DNA of 64,000 nt from Thermomicrobiaceae bacterium (GTDB lineage: Bacteria; Chloroflexota; Chloroflexia; Thermomicrobiales; Thermomicrobiaceae): NCBI GenBank assembly GCA_014874455.1, contig JADBJL010000102.1, positions 1-64,000 on the forward strand, given 5' to 3'. A program made the position numbers and the translations under genes. The notes below the pieces were generated by a model that searched no databases, was not told where the DNA came from, and saw nothing but the letters and a program-made list of their open reading frames with translations. Positions 8,140 to 16,787 of the stretch are shown in pieces (within the stretch, counting starts at the first letter, position 1; each line of letters opens with the position of its first letter).

Positions 8140-9885
8140 TCATGAGGTCTTGCGAACCTGCGCCACGCTGACCTGGATGACTGGATCGAACACATACCCT
8201 TCGACGGACTTCGCCACCGCTACCTGGGCCTTCGGCTGGTAGAGGCAGAGGAAGGGCGCGTCCTCGTTGAGGAGCCGCTGGCCCTCGGCGTACAGCCGGG
8301 CGCGCTCCTTCGGGTCGGCCACGCGCACGGCCTGCTGGAAGAGCTGGGCCACCTGCTGGTTCTCGTAGGCCACCCGGCGAGCCGCGGCCTCGCCCGGCAC
8401 GCCGAAGGGGATGGCCCAGCCGTGAGAATCGAGGAAGTCGGGCGTCCAGCCAGAGATGGTGCACTGGAGCTTGCCGGCCCGGTAGTCGGCCAGGCGCACG
8501 TCGGGCGCCCGCGGGTCGAGCGTGACGCGTACCCCGATCTGGCTCAGGTCATCGGCGATCTTGCTCGCCAGCACCTCGGAGGAGACGCCGCCGACCTCGG
8601 TGCCACCGCTGCTGTAGGTCAAGGTGAGGTCGAAGCCATCGGCCAACCCTGCCTCGGCGAGCAGCGCCTTCGCCTTCTCGACGTCCCGCACGTACTTGTA
8701 CGGCTCTGCCTCAGCCACGCCGACGAGACCGGCGGGGATCACCGACGGTGGGCGCACTGCCGCGCCACGCAAGATCTGCTCGATGATGCCGTCGTAGTCG
8801 ATCGCGTAGGCCAGCGCCTGCCGCACGCGCTTGTCGGCCAGCTCCTTGCCCACCTCCTGGCTGGTGTGCATGGCGAAATACTCGGTATCGAGCGTGTCTC
8901 CCCGGACGATGTTGACGGTGCCGGCCTTCTCTAGCTCGGCGATGATGTCGGCGTCGAGGTTGTGCGCGGCGTCGACGTCGCCGCTTTCCAGGAGCTGCCG
9001 CTGGGTCGTCGGGTCGGCGACATGACGGATGATCACGCGATCCAGCGCGGGGGGCTGGCCCCAGTAGTTGGGGTTGCGCTCCATCACGATCTCCGTCTCC
9101 GGCACCCAGCTCTTGAGGATGAAGGGCCCGCTGCCGGCCGAGTTCTGGTTCAGCCACTCGGTCGCCTTGTCGGACTGGTCGGCGCCCGGCTGGTCGGTGC
9201 CGCCATGCTCCTTGACCACCTGGCTGTCGAGCGCCGAGAAGTTGGGGGACACCAGCATCGCCAGGAAGGCGGCGTTCGGCTCGGTGAGCGTCACCACCAC
9301 GGTGTGGTCGTCCGGTGCCTCCATCTTGGCGATCACCTCTGCCAGCCAGGACGGGTTGTCCTTCAGCTCGCGCAGCCGGTTGAAGCTGAAGATCACGTCA
9401 GCGGCGGTTAGCGGGTTGCCGGAGGCGAAGGTCACGTCGTCGCGGAGCGTGAAGGAGTAGGTCGTGACGTCGTCGCTGATCTCCCACTCGCGCGCGAGCT
9501 GGGGAACGATCGTCTTGATATCCGGGGGCTGGATAGTGACCAGCCGCTCGTAACAGGCGCCGACGACGATCGGTGAGGTCAGCTCGTACTGTCGAGACGG
9601 GTCGAGCGTGATGGTATCGGTCAGCCGAGCGATGACGAACGTGCCGCCGGCTGCCGGCGCGGCCGTCGGAGTCGCCTGGCCGGCCGGTGCGGCAGTGGGC
9701 ATCGGCTGCTCGCCGGCCGGTGCGGTCGTGGGAGTAGCCTCGGCACCGCCGCGGCAGCCGGCCAGCAGGCTACCGGTGGCCAGCAGCCCGCCACCCAGCG
9801 CGCTCAACTGGAGAAAACGACGACGACCCATCCTGGAGCCCAGTGCTGTCGCGACGGTACCAGACATGAGCGAGTGCGCGAACAT
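8140..9885 (-). CDS. peptide/nickel-type ABC substrate-binding lipoprotein (SBP_bac_5)
   Basis: A 581-residue extracytoplasmic solute-binding protein. The N terminus has twin arginines (MGRRRFLQL), a hydrophobic stretch and the lipobox SLLAGC, so it should be Tat-exported and lipid-anchored. A Pro/Ala/Thr-rich linker of about 35 residues precedes the family-5 fold (TFVIARLTDTITLDPSRQYE; SFTLRDDVTFASGNPLTAADVIFSFNRL). The start at 9885 is chosen because GGAGGAGGTAGGAG lies just upstream; the frame extends further 5'. Peptides, nickel or opines are all possible ligands. Confidence 0.88.
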   Translation of the reverse strand: MFAHSLMSGTVATALGSRMGRRRFLQLSALGGGLLATGSLLAGCRGGAEATPTTAPAGEQPMPTAAPAGQATPTAAPAAGGTFVIARLTDTITLDPSRQYELTSPIVVGACYERLVTIQPPDIKTIVPQLAREWEISDDVTTYSFTLRDDVTFASGNPLTAADVIFSFNRLRELKDNPSWLAEVIAKMEAPDDHTVVVTLTEPNAAFLAMLVSPNFSALDSQVVKEHGGTDQPGADQSDKATEWLNQNSAGSGPFILKSWVPETEIVMERNPNYWGQPPALDRVIIRHVADPTTQRQLLESGDVDAAHNLDADIIAELEKAGTVNIVRGDTLDTEYFAMHTSQEVGKELADKRVRQALAYAIDYDGIIEQILRGAAVRPPSVIPAGLVGVAEAEPYKYVRDVEKAKALLAEAGLADGFDLTLTYSSGGTEVGGVSSEVLASKIADDLSQIGVRVTLDPRAPDVRLADYRAGKLQCTISGWTPDFLDSHGWAIPFGVPGEAAARRVAYENQQVAQLFQQAVRVADPKERARLYAEGQRLLNEDAPFLCLYQPKAQVAVAKSVEGYVFDPVIQVSVAQVRKTS

Positions 9886-10057
9886 GACTCCTACCTCCTC
9901 CTCGAGTGGGATCCGTCGCCTGGGGTCGAGCAACGTTCTCTGCAGGAGATATACCACACCCCCCAGCGTCGATCTTGACCCACCTGGCAGAGCCGCTCCC
10001 TGCAGCCCGTCTTCGCGTGCCGCGGCGGATCCGCTGGTTTTGGGGCAAAGATTCGCG

Positions 10058-10087
10058 TTGACCCTGGTGAAGCGCAGCCGGTATCCT
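10058..10087 (+). promoter_or_regulatory. sigma-A promoter for rny
   Basis: TTGACC (10058-10063), an 18-nt spacer and TATCCT (10082-10087) lie about 105 nt before the rny start, in the divergent spacer with the ABC lipoprotein gene. Confidence 0.55.
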
Positions 10088-10192
10088 TAGAGGGGCCACG
10101 GCTCCTTCTTATCGCCAATGGGCCGCCACAGTCCAGGCGGTGGCGGCTCGTCTGGACCTTACCAACCGACGTGTCCGAGGAGTGACAAGGCT

Positions 10193-11725
10193 ATGGAAAC
10201 CCTCGTTCTTCTTGTCTCGACTGCGGTCGTCGCCGCGGTCGGGGCAGGTGCGGCTACCTACCTGTACTTGCAACGCGCGGCTCGGTCACGGCTCCGCGCG
10301 ACTGCCGACGAAGTGAGACGTCTGATCGAGGACGCCGAGGCGCGCCAGCGGGAGATCCTGCTCGAGGCGAAGGACGCAGCGATCAAGCTCCGTGACGAAC
10401 TCGAGCAGGAATACCAGCAGCGCCGCCGTGAAGTCGAGCGGATCGAGCGCCGCCTCCAAAATAAGGAGGAGCAGCTCGACCGGCGGATCGAGGCGCTCGA
10501 GCGGCGCGAGCGCAAGATCCAGGCGCGCGAAAAGGAGATCGAAGATCAGCTCGAGCAGCTCAATAAGCTGGTGGAAGAGCGCCAGCTCGAGCTCCAGCGT
10601 GTCGCCGCGCTGTCGATGGAAGAAGCGCGCAACCTCGTGATCCAGCAGGCCCTGGAGGAAGCGCGCGAGGTGATCAACCGCCAGGTGCGCGAGATGGAAC
10701 TGCAGGCCCGCGAAGAGGCCCGCCAGCGCGCGCAGATGATCCTGGCGACCACGATCCAGCGCATCGCCTCTGAGTACGTTGCCGAGAACACCGTCTCGGT
10801 CGTCCCGCTGCCGAGCGACGATATGAAGGGTCGGATCATCGGTCGAGAGGGCCGGAACATCCGTGCCCTGGAGCAGGCGACCGGGGTCGACCTCATCGTC
10901 GACGATACACCGGAAGCGGTCACTGTCTCCTCGTTCGATCCGGTACGCCGGGAGATCGCCCGCCGAGCCCTGCTCCGGCTGATCCAGGACGGACGAATCC
11001 ATCCGGCCCGGATCGAGGAGGTGGTTGAGAAGACGCGCCAAGAAGTCGAGCAGATCATCATCGAAGAGGGGGAGCGTGCGGCGCTGGAGGCGAACGTCCA
11101 GGGGCTGCACCCCGACCTGATCAAGCTGCTGGGGCGTCTGCGCTTCCGCACCAGTTACGGGCAAAACGTCCTTCAGCACTCGATCGAGGTCTCCTTGATC
11201 GCCGGTGCGCTGGCCGCTGAGCTCGGTGCCGATGTCAACGTCGCGAAGACAGCCGGTCTGCTGCACGACATCGGTAAGGCCGTCGACCACGAGGTCGAGG
11301 GCCCGCATGCGCTGATCGGCGCTGACATCGCTCGTCGGCTCGGGCGCTCGGCCAAGATCGTGCATGCCATCGCCGCACACCACGGCGAGGAGGAACCCAG
11401 AACCGTCGAGGCGTTCATCGTGGCGGCAGCCGATGCGATCAGTGGCGCCCGGCCTGGGGCGCGCCGCGAGATGCTGGAGGCATACATTAAGCGCCTCGAA
11501 GCGCTGGAAGGCGTGGCCACCTCGTTCAAGGGAGTGCAAAAGGCGTACGCCATCCAGGCTGGTCGCGAGGTGCGCATCCTGGTCAAGCCTGAGGCGATCG
11601 ACGATCTGGGCGCCATCCGGCTGGCGCGCGATGTGGTCAAGAAGATTCAGGAGAGTCTCGACTATCCTGGTCAGATCAAGGTCACCGTTATCCGAGAGAC
11701 GCGAGCCGTCGAGTACGCGCGCTGA
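10193..11725 (+). CDS. rny: ribonuclease Y
   Basis: RNase Y is a membrane-anchored endoribonuclease that starts mRNA decay. The 510-residue protein has the expected layout: one N-terminal helix ([23 protein letters not shown]), a long charged coiled coil to about residue 200, a KH domain ([18 protein letters not shown]) and an HD domain with [12 protein letters not shown] and a later AHHGEE. The ATG at 10193 begins exactly at the membrane helix; GAGGAG lies 11 nt upstream. A strong terminator follows, so it appears monocistronic. Confidence 0.95.
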   Translation: METLVLLVSTAVVAAVGAGAATYLYLQRAARSRLRATADEVRRLIEDAEARQREILLEAKDAAIKLRDELEQEYQQRRREVERIERRLQNKEEQLDRRIEALERRERKIQAREKEIEDQLEQLNKLVEERQLELQRVAALSMEEARNLVIQQALEEAREVINRQVREMELQAREEARQRAQMILATTIQRIASEYVAENTVSVVPLPSDDMKGRIIGREGRNIRALEQATGVDLIVDDTPEAVTVSSFDPVRREIARRALLRLIQDGRIHPARIEEVVEKTRQEVEQIIIEEGERAALEANVQGLHPDLIKLLGRLRFRTSYGQNVLQHSIEVSLIAGALAAELGADVNVAKTAGLLHDIGKAVDHEVEGPHALIGADIARRLGRSAKIVHAIAAHHGEEEPRTVEAFIVAAADAISGARPGARREMLEAYIKRLEALEGVATSFKGVQKAYAIQAGREVRILVKPEAIDDLGAIRLARDVVKKIQESLDYPGQIKVTVIRETRAVEYAR

Positions 11726-11740
11726 GTACCAGACCGGTAA

Positions 11741-11777
11741 CGAGGGGCCGGGCACATGCCCGGCCCCTCGTTCGTTT
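11741..11777 (+). terminator. rho-independent terminator after rny
   Basis: A 13-bp perfect GC-rich stem (11741-11753 with 11758-11770), loop ACAT, followed by TTCGTTT. Confidence 0.85.
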
Positions 11778-12090
11778 GGCGCAGGACGCGAGCACTCACG
11801 GTCAGTCTCGAGAGCACGCCGCCGAGCGGTTTTCCTTTCTGCCTGTTGACGCGCTCGTACGTTCTGTGGTACCAGTTCACGCCAGGCGGCGCCAGGCACG
11901 AGCCGTGCCTGGCGATCCCGTGAGCGGCCTGCGGGTCGCGTGCGGGTGCACACGTGCCGCCGCAGGCAGAATCGGTCGATCGTACTGGAGAGGAGTTGGC
12001 CCCGGGAGACTGAGTGAGTCGCACTGCTCGCGCTGAGAGACAGGCTTGTGCGTTTTGCGTGGCAGGATCGATCGTACGTGGAGGGGTAGG
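11772..12090 (+). other. spoVS upstream region with an 11-bp hairpin
   Basis: This 319-bp spacer has no credible gene. It holds a perfect inverted repeat, 11890-11900 (CGCCAGGCACG) with 11904-11914, loop AGC, and no T-run, so it is not a standard terminator. A TTGACG near 11844 lacks a good -10. The hairpin could be a leader structure or a regulator site for spoVS; that is a guess. Confidence 0.4.
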
Positions 12091-12486
12091 ATGGATCGCT
12101 TCTTCAGCAAGCTCGACCTGCGGGACATCAAGATCGATCCGGAGGCAAGCTTCCCGCCGGACGAGGACAACTATGCCCCGACGACTCAAGCGCCGGCTCA
12201 AGGACGCCAAACACCCCCTCGCCGCAGTGAAGTGCTGAAGGTCTCCGCTCGCTCACGCCCGAGCGCCGTCGCTGGCGCCATCGCGGGCGTGGTTCGCGAG
12301 TGCGGCCGAGCTGAGGTTCAGGCTATTGGCGCTGGCGCTGCGAACCAAGCAGTCAAGGCGGTCGCGATCGCACGCGACTACTTGGCCGAGACCGGGATCG
12401 ACGCGGTCTGCCTGCCCTCCTTCATCAACGTCACCATCGGTGATGAGGATCGTACGGCGCTGCGGCTGATCGTCGAGCCGCGCTGA
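12091..12486 (+). CDS. spoVS: stage V sporulation protein S family (SpoVS/Alba-like)
   Basis: The last 86 or so residues (EVLKVSARSRPSAVAGAIAGVVRE...NVTIGDEDRTALRLIVEPR) match SpoVS, a small Alba-fold protein that affects septation and coat assembly in Bacillus and is also conserved in non-spore-forming Thermus and Chloroflexota. Here an extra 45-residue N-terminal region (MDRFFSKLDLRDIKIDPEASF...) rich in Asp/Pro/Gln precedes it, making 131 residues instead of the usual 86. The ATG at 12091 has GGAGGGG upstream, which supports the long form. It is followed directly by a terminator. Confidence 0.9.
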   Translation: MDRFFSKLDLRDIKIDPEASFPPDEDNYAPTTQAPAQGRQTPPRRSEVLKVSARSRPSAVAGAIAGVVRECGRAEVQAIGAGAANQAVKAVAIARDYLAETGIDAVCLPSFINVTIGDEDRTALRLIVEPR

Positions 12487-12496
12487 GCCTATCTGC

Positions 12497-12538
12497 AGCC
12501 GGTACCCCGCCTGCTCGGGGTACCGGCTCATTCTTTTA
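12497..12538 (+). terminator. rho-independent terminator after spoVS
   Basis: A 13-bp stem (12497-12509 with 12516-12528) with a 6-nt loop, followed by CATTCTTTTATA. Confidence 0.85.
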
Positions 12539-12551
12539 TATACCGCTCGCG

Positions 12552-13409
12552 ATGCGCGCTGCTGCCAGAGGTCGACGCTCCGGCGTCGACCTGCACACCC
12601 ACACAACAGCGTCGGATGGCCAGTTACGCCCCGCTGAGCTGGTGGCCCTGGCTGCACAGCGGGGCGTCGCCGTGCTGGGGGTGACCGACCACGACACCAC
12701 TGCAGGCCTCGAGGAGGCACTCGAGGCCGGCCAGCGGATGGAAGTCGAGGTCGTCCCCGGGATCGAGCTGAGCACGGCGGTGGACGCGGGCGAAGTCCAT
12801 ATCCTCGGGTACTTCATCGACTACCACTCCCAGCCCCTCCAGGAAGCACTGCTCGCCTTTCAGGCTCGTCGGCTCGAACGCGCGCGGGCCATGGTCTCGC
12901 GGTTACGAGCGCTCGGCATCGGGATCACGTTCGACGACGTGCTGGGGCTGGCCGGTGGGGGAACCATCAGCCGGGCTCACCTTGCTCGATTGCTCACTGA
13001 GCGCGGCTATACCTCCTCGGTCGAGGATGCCTTCGCTCGCTACCTCGCGCGCGGCAGGCCAGCGTACATTCCCTACGACCGACCGACGCCGGTCGAAGCC
13101 GTCCAGGTGGTCAGGGGCGCTGGGGGAGCCGCGGTACTAGCTCATCCCTACTCAGTGAGCGGCCTGGAGGGCTTGCTCCCCCGCCTCATCGCGGCCGGGC
13201 TCGTCGGGCTCGAAGTCTGGTACGGAGAGTACACGGTAGAGCAGCGGCAGGCGCTGGCCGAGCTGGCCGACGCGCAGCGGCTGATCCCCACCGGCGGGAG
13301 CGACTATCACGGGGAGGGGTTCCGCGAGGGGCGCGAGCTGGGAAGCGTCGACGTGCCGATGGAGACCGTAGCGCGGCTCCGTCGTGCCGCAGGCCGGGCC
13401 GGTCGTTGA
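12552..13409 (+). CDS. PHP-domain metal-dependent phosphoesterase
   Basis: A 285-residue PHP protein of the YciV/RnaAM-like group, which hydrolyse 3',5'-nucleoside bisphosphates or short oligoribonucleotides. Metal-binding signatures are visible: VDLHTHTTASDG (about 12-23), GVTDHDTT (42-49), VVPGIELST, VLAHPY and a late GSDYHGE. The ATG at 12552 is 23 nt after the spoVS terminator and no clear promoter was found between them. Confidence 0.85.
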   Translation: MRAAARGRRSGVDLHTHTTASDGQLRPAELVALAAQRGVAVLGVTDHDTTAGLEEALEAGQRMEVEVVPGIELSTAVDAGEVHILGYFIDYHSQPLQEALLAFQARRLERARAMVSRLRALGIGITFDDVLGLAGGGTISRAHLARLLTERGYTSSVEDAFARYLARGRPAYIPYDRPTPVEAVQVVRGAGGAAVLAHPYSVSGLEGLLPRLIAAGLVGLEVWYGEYTVEQRQALAELADAQRLIPTGGSDYHGEGFREGRELGSVDVPMETVARLRRAAGRAGR

Positions 13410-13435
13410 ACAGCGCCCCTCGGCCGTGCTACACT
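13406..13435 (+). promoter_or_regulatory. promoter for the PIN/TRAM-ispD-ispF operon
   Basis: TTGAAC (13406-13411), an 18-nt spacer and the extended -10 TGC-TACACT (TACACT at 13430-13435), at the very end of the PHP gene and 43 nt before the GTG start of the next. Confidence 0.5.
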
Positions 13436-13477
13436 GCCCGATGCCGTCACGCGCCGTACTTCCTGAAGAGGTTCCCG

Positions 13478-14623
13478 GTGACGCGCTCACGCGAGATCCC
13501 GGTCGAACGGCACGCGATCGATCGACGAGGCAAGCACCAACGACAGGCCCCGGCACTCGACCGCCGGGCACGGGCGGAGCGGGCGAACTCACCCGCCGGT
13601 CGCCTGCTGCGCTATGGCGGCCTCCTGCTCGGCGTGCTGCTCGGCTGGCAGATCGGCCTCTACTTCGCGACAACGAGCCAAGCGGGCCAGGTCTATCCGG
13701 TCTTCGTCGCGGCTTTGATGGGCGCGCTCGGTTTCCTCGTCACCCCCTACGCCGTCTTCGGGCTCATCGACACGCTGCACGTCCAGATCCGTCGGCTCAC
13801 CGTGGAAGACCTGGCGGCACTGACGCTCGGCCTGCTCATCGGCGGCCTTCTCTCCGCTCTGCTCGCCTGGCCGCTCTCCTTTCTGCCGTGGCCGGCCGGG
13901 CAGATCATCCCCGCGGTGACGGCGATACTCCTGACGATGGGCTCAGCGATCGCGATGCTGGCCAAGCGAGACGAACTCTTCGCAGCGCTACGGCGCGGGC
14001 AGAGCGCCGCAGCCACCGCACCGACGGTGCTGGATACCAGCGCAATCATCGATGGCCGCGTCCGGGAGATCACCCGCTCAGGCTTCCTCGAAGGGCAGCT
14101 CGTCGTGCCGCAGCCGGTGCTGCACGAGCTCCAGCACCTCGCTGAGGCGTCCGACCCGGCCAAGCAGGCGCGCGGCCGCCGCGGGCTCGAGCTCTTGCGC
14201 CAGCTTCGCCAGGATCCTCGCGTCGATCTGGTCGTCAGCGACATCGACTCGCCGGGGACAGACGATGTGGATCAAAAGCTGCTGCGGATCGCTCAGGAGC
14301 TGGGTGCCCGGCTGTTCACCTGCGACCAGAACCTGGCGCAGATCGCGACGCTCTCCGGCATCCCCGTCCTGAACCCGAACACGCTGGAGCGCGCGCTGCG
14401 CCCTCCGGTGCATCCTGGCGACGAGTTCCAGATCAAAGTCGTCGGCGAGGGACGCGAGCCGGGGCAGGGTGTCGGGTACCTGGAGGACGGCACGATGGTC
14501 GTCATCGAGGCCGGCCAGCCCTACCTTGGACAGGAGATCAACGTCACGGTCACGCGAACCCTGCAGACCGGCACCGGGCGGATGGTCTTCGCCCAGGCCA
14601 GGCGATCTGGACAAGCGGCATGA
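13478..14623 (+). CDS. PIN/TRAM domain membrane protein (YacL family)
   Basis: This 381-residue protein joins about four transmembrane helices (between residues 45 and 160), a PIN-type nuclease domain starting TVLDTSAIIDGRVREI with later acidic residues (SDIDSPGTDDVDQKLL, FTCDQNLAQIA), and a C-terminal TRAM RNA-binding domain (GQGVGYLEDGTMVVIEAGQPYLGQEINVTVTRTLQT). It matches YacL of Bacillus, whose gene also precedes ispD. The GTG at 13478 has AGAGG 7 nt before it; an upstream in-frame ATG at 13406 would overlap the promoter. Presumed membrane-bound RNase. Confidence 0.88.
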   Translation: MTRSREIPVERHAIDRRGKHQRQAPALDRRARAERANSPAGRLLRYGGLLLGVLLGWQIGLYFATTSQAGQVYPVFVAALMGALGFLVTPYAVFGLIDTLHVQIRRLTVEDLAALTLGLLIGGLLSALLAWPLSFLPWPAGQIIPAVTAILLTMGSAIAMLAKRDELFAALRRGQSAAATAPTVLDTSAIIDGRVREITRSGFLEGQLVVPQPVLHELQHLAEASDPAKQARGRRGLELLRQLRQDPRVDLVVSDIDSPGTDDVDQKLLRIAQELGARLFTCDQNLAQIATLSGIPVLNPNTLERALRPPVHPGDEFQIKVVGEGREPGQGVGYLEDGTMVVIEAGQPYLGQEINVTVTRTLQTGTGRMVFAQARRSGQAA

Positions 14624-15318
14624 GGTGCGGTGCGGTCATCCCTGCGGCCGGCCGTAGCCAGCGCATGGACGGCCGCGACAAGACGCTGGTTCACCTCGAG
14701 GGGCGGCCGGCGCTCGCCTGGGTGTTAGACGCCTTCGCGGCCGTCCCCGAGATCGTCGAGCTCGTCGTGGTCGTCAGCCCGGCGAACCGCGACGCCGTCG
14801 GTGACCTGATCGAGGCTACCGCGCTGGCGGCTCGAACCCGGGTCTGCCTCGGTGGTGCCACTAGGCAGGAGTCGGTGCGCGCCGGGGTGGCGCGGCTGAG
14901 CCCCGAGGTCGACCTCGTGGTGATCCACGACGCCGCGCGCCCGCTGGTCACTCCGCAGCTCCTGCGTCGCAGCATCGAGGCTGGAGCCGAGTGGGGTGCC
15001 GCGGTCGCGGCGGTTCCGGTGTCCGACACCGTCAAGCAGGTGGACGCGAGCGGGCGCGTGGTCGTGACCCTCGAGCGGAGCAACCTCGTGATGGCTCAGA
15101 CTCCACAGGTCTTCCGGCGCGACTGGCTCGAGGCCGCCTACCGGCGCTGGCCGCCAGGTGCCCCGCCAGCGACCGACGACGCGACGCTGCTCGAGCATGC
15201 CGGCTTCCCTGTCCGCATCGTTCCTGGCAGCCCTGAGAACCTCAAATTGACCACTGAGACCGATCTCGCTGTCGCGGCCACCTTGCTGGCCCAGCGGCGG
15301 CAAGGAGCGCGGGCATGA
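14620..15318 (+). CDS. ispD: 2-C-methyl-D-erythritol 4-phosphate cytidylyltransferase
   Basis: IspD makes CDP-methylerythritol from MEP and CTP in the non-mevalonate isoprenoid pathway. The N-terminal nucleotide site GAVIPAAGRSQRMDGRDKTLVHLEGRP, the VCLGGATRQESVRAGV segment and VVIHDAARPLVTP are diagnostic. At 232 residues it has the normal length. Its ATG overlaps the TGA of the PIN/TRAM gene (ATGA) and its own stop overlaps the ispF start, so the three are translationally coupled. Confidence 0.95.
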   Translation: MRCGAVIPAAGRSQRMDGRDKTLVHLEGRPALAWVLDAFAAVPEIVELVVVVSPANRDAVGDLIEATALAARTRVCLGGATRQESVRAGVARLSPEVDLVVIHDAARPLVTPQLLRRSIEAGAEWGAAVAAVPVSDTVKQVDASGRVVVTLERSNLVMAQTPQVFRRDWLEAAYRRWPPGAPPATDDATLLEHAGFPVRIVPGSPENLKLTTETDLAVAATLLAQRRQGARA

Positions 15319-15800
15319 TCCGCGTCGGAATCGGCTACGACGTTCACCGCCTCGTCCGCGGCCGCCGGCTCGTGCTGGGCGGCGTGGGAATTCCCGGCGA
15401 GCTCGGGCTGGAAGGGCACTCCGACGCCGATGTGCTCCTGCACGCCATCGGCGACGCGCTGTTGGGCGCCGCTGGCCTCGGTGACCTGGGCCAGCACTTC
15501 CCACCCAGCGACGAGCGCTGGCGTGATGCCCCCAGCACCCTCTTATTGCAGGAGATCGTCCAGCTCCTGGCTGCCAGGGGCTGGCGCGTGGTCAACGTCG
15601 ACGCCACGCTGGTCGCCGAGTGGCCGCGGCTGGAGCGGTTCCGCGAGGCGATGCGGTCACGGACGGCGAGCGCGCTCGGCCTCCCGGTCGAGCGCGTGAG
15701 CCTGAAGGCGACGACCAACGAGCGGCTGGGCTTCGTCGGGCGTGGCGAGGGGATCGCTGCTCTGGCCGTTGCCCTCGTCACCGATGAGCACGCCGGATGA
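15315..15800 (+). CDS. ispF: 2-C-methyl-D-erythritol 2,4-cyclodiphosphate synthase
   Basis: IspF cyclises CDP-ME 2-phosphate to MEcPP, two steps after IspD. The zinc motif GIGYDVHRL (about 5-13), GHSDADVLLHAIGDALLGAAGLGDLGQHFPP, and the C-terminal LKATTNERLGFVGRGEGIAALAVALV are all present. It is 161 residues, the usual size. It overlaps ispD by 4 nt. Confidence 0.95.
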   Translation: MIRVGIGYDVHRLVRGRRLVLGGVGIPGELGLEGHSDADVLLHAIGDALLGAAGLGDLGQHFPPSDERWRDAPSTLLLQEIVQLLAARGWRVVNVDATLVAEWPRLERFREAMRSRTASALGLPVERVSLKATTNERLGFVGRGEGIAALAVALVTDEHAG

Positions 15801-15857
15801 GCAGGTGAGAGCCCGGCCGATGCCGGGCCGCGGTGCCACGGTGGGAGAGGATGGCAC

Positions 15858-16319
15858 GTGCGGGCGCTCGTGCAGCGTGTGAGCGAAGCGTCGGTGACAG
15901 TGGACGGCCGGGTGGTCGGCAAGATCGGCCCGGGGCTCCTGGTACTCGTCGGCGTGCGGCACGGTGACGATGCCGAGACGGCGGCGTTGCTGGCGCGGAA
16001 AGTGGCGCACCTCCGCATCTTCGAGGACGAGGCTGGCAAGATGAACCTCTCGGCGGTGGAGCTTGGGCTGGCGGCGCTCGTGGTCTCGCAGTTCACACTC
16101 TATGCCGACGTCCGCAAGGGCCGGCGGCCCAGCTTCATCGATGCTGCCCCGCCCGAGGTCGCGAGCCCGCTCGTCGACCGGTTCGCCGAGGAGCTGCGCA
16201 GTGCCGGGCTGCACGTCGAGACCGGCTGCTTCGGCGCTCATATGCAGGTAGCGCTGGTGAACGACGGCCCGGTCACGATCTGGATCGACACCGACGACCT
16301 GCGGGGATCGCCTCGGTAG
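15858..16319 (+). CDS. dtd: D-aminoacyl-tRNA deacylase
   Basis: Dtd hydrolyses D-aminoacyl-tRNAs, and Gly-tRNA(Ala), to keep D-residues out of protein. The 153-residue sequence starts [33 protein letters not shown] and carries the [17 protein letters not shown] active-site segment and the C-terminal [20 protein letters not shown], where the usual Phe-Gly-Ala is slightly altered. The GTG start has GGGAGAGG upstream. It is probably read with ispF, 57 nt before it. Confidence 0.93.
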   Translation: MRALVQRVSEASVTVDGRVVGKIGPGLLVLVGVRHGDDAETAALLARKVAHLRIFEDEAGKMNLSAVELGLAALVVSQFTLYADVRKGRRPSFIDAAPPEVASPLVDRFAEELRSAGLHVETGCFGAHMQVALVNDGPVTIWIDTDDLRGSPR

Positions 16320-16787
16320 GCCGAGCGCAAGGACGAACCACGTACTTGTTTGGATTCCTGCGGCCGAGTCTCAGACTCAAAGCCCCGGGTTCTGGAGAAG
16401 CCCCGCTCACAGGGCACGGCGGTTTGAGCCGCATGTGCGGGCTTCCTGTCACATCGACGATGCCGTGGCGGTTCCTCGAAGTCGGATCGCGGGTCAGCGG
16501 GTAAGCGCTCCTCGTGGCGAGAGCCTCCAGCCCGAATGAGCGACTTTTCTGCTCAGGCCCGTGCTCGGGCGTCAGGCGAGTGCAGTCACGACCGCGTTGG
16601 CATCGTTTGCACTCTGGAGAAGGCTGGCGGTGCCTGCGGTCGATAGGGAGGGGCATCACGCGTCTAGGACTTCCGGGCCGGTGCGCGTGTCTCACTCCGG
16701 TGCTAAACTGTCGTTCGAGGTAGACCATACGACCTGCCATGGCGCCGGCTCACCCAGCAGCGAGCTGGCCGGATCGGGAGGAGTCTC
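16320..16787 (+). other. structured non-coding spacer of unknown nature
   Basis: This 468-bp spacer has no credible gene. Positions 16397-16403 (GAAGCCC) pair with 16439-16445 (GGGCTTC), enclosing GCAC/GTGC and CGGC/GCCG pairs, so 16397-16445 can form a branched hairpin. Its composition is more mixed than the flanking genes. The far end holds the promoter of the zinc-ribbon gene. It may be an RNA leader, a small RNA or a relic of an insertion element end; I cannot choose. Confidence 0.35.
16701..16709 (+). promoter_or_regulatory. extended -10 promoter for the zinc-ribbon operon
   Basis: TGC-TAAACT (TAAACT at 16704-16709), about 80 nt before the GTG at 16788. No clear -35. Confidence 0.4.

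Noticed and set aside
16397-16445. End of an IS200/IS605 element or its guide RNA
   Set aside because: The hairpin is suggestive, but no transposase or TnpB fragment is nearby, so the assignment is unsupported.
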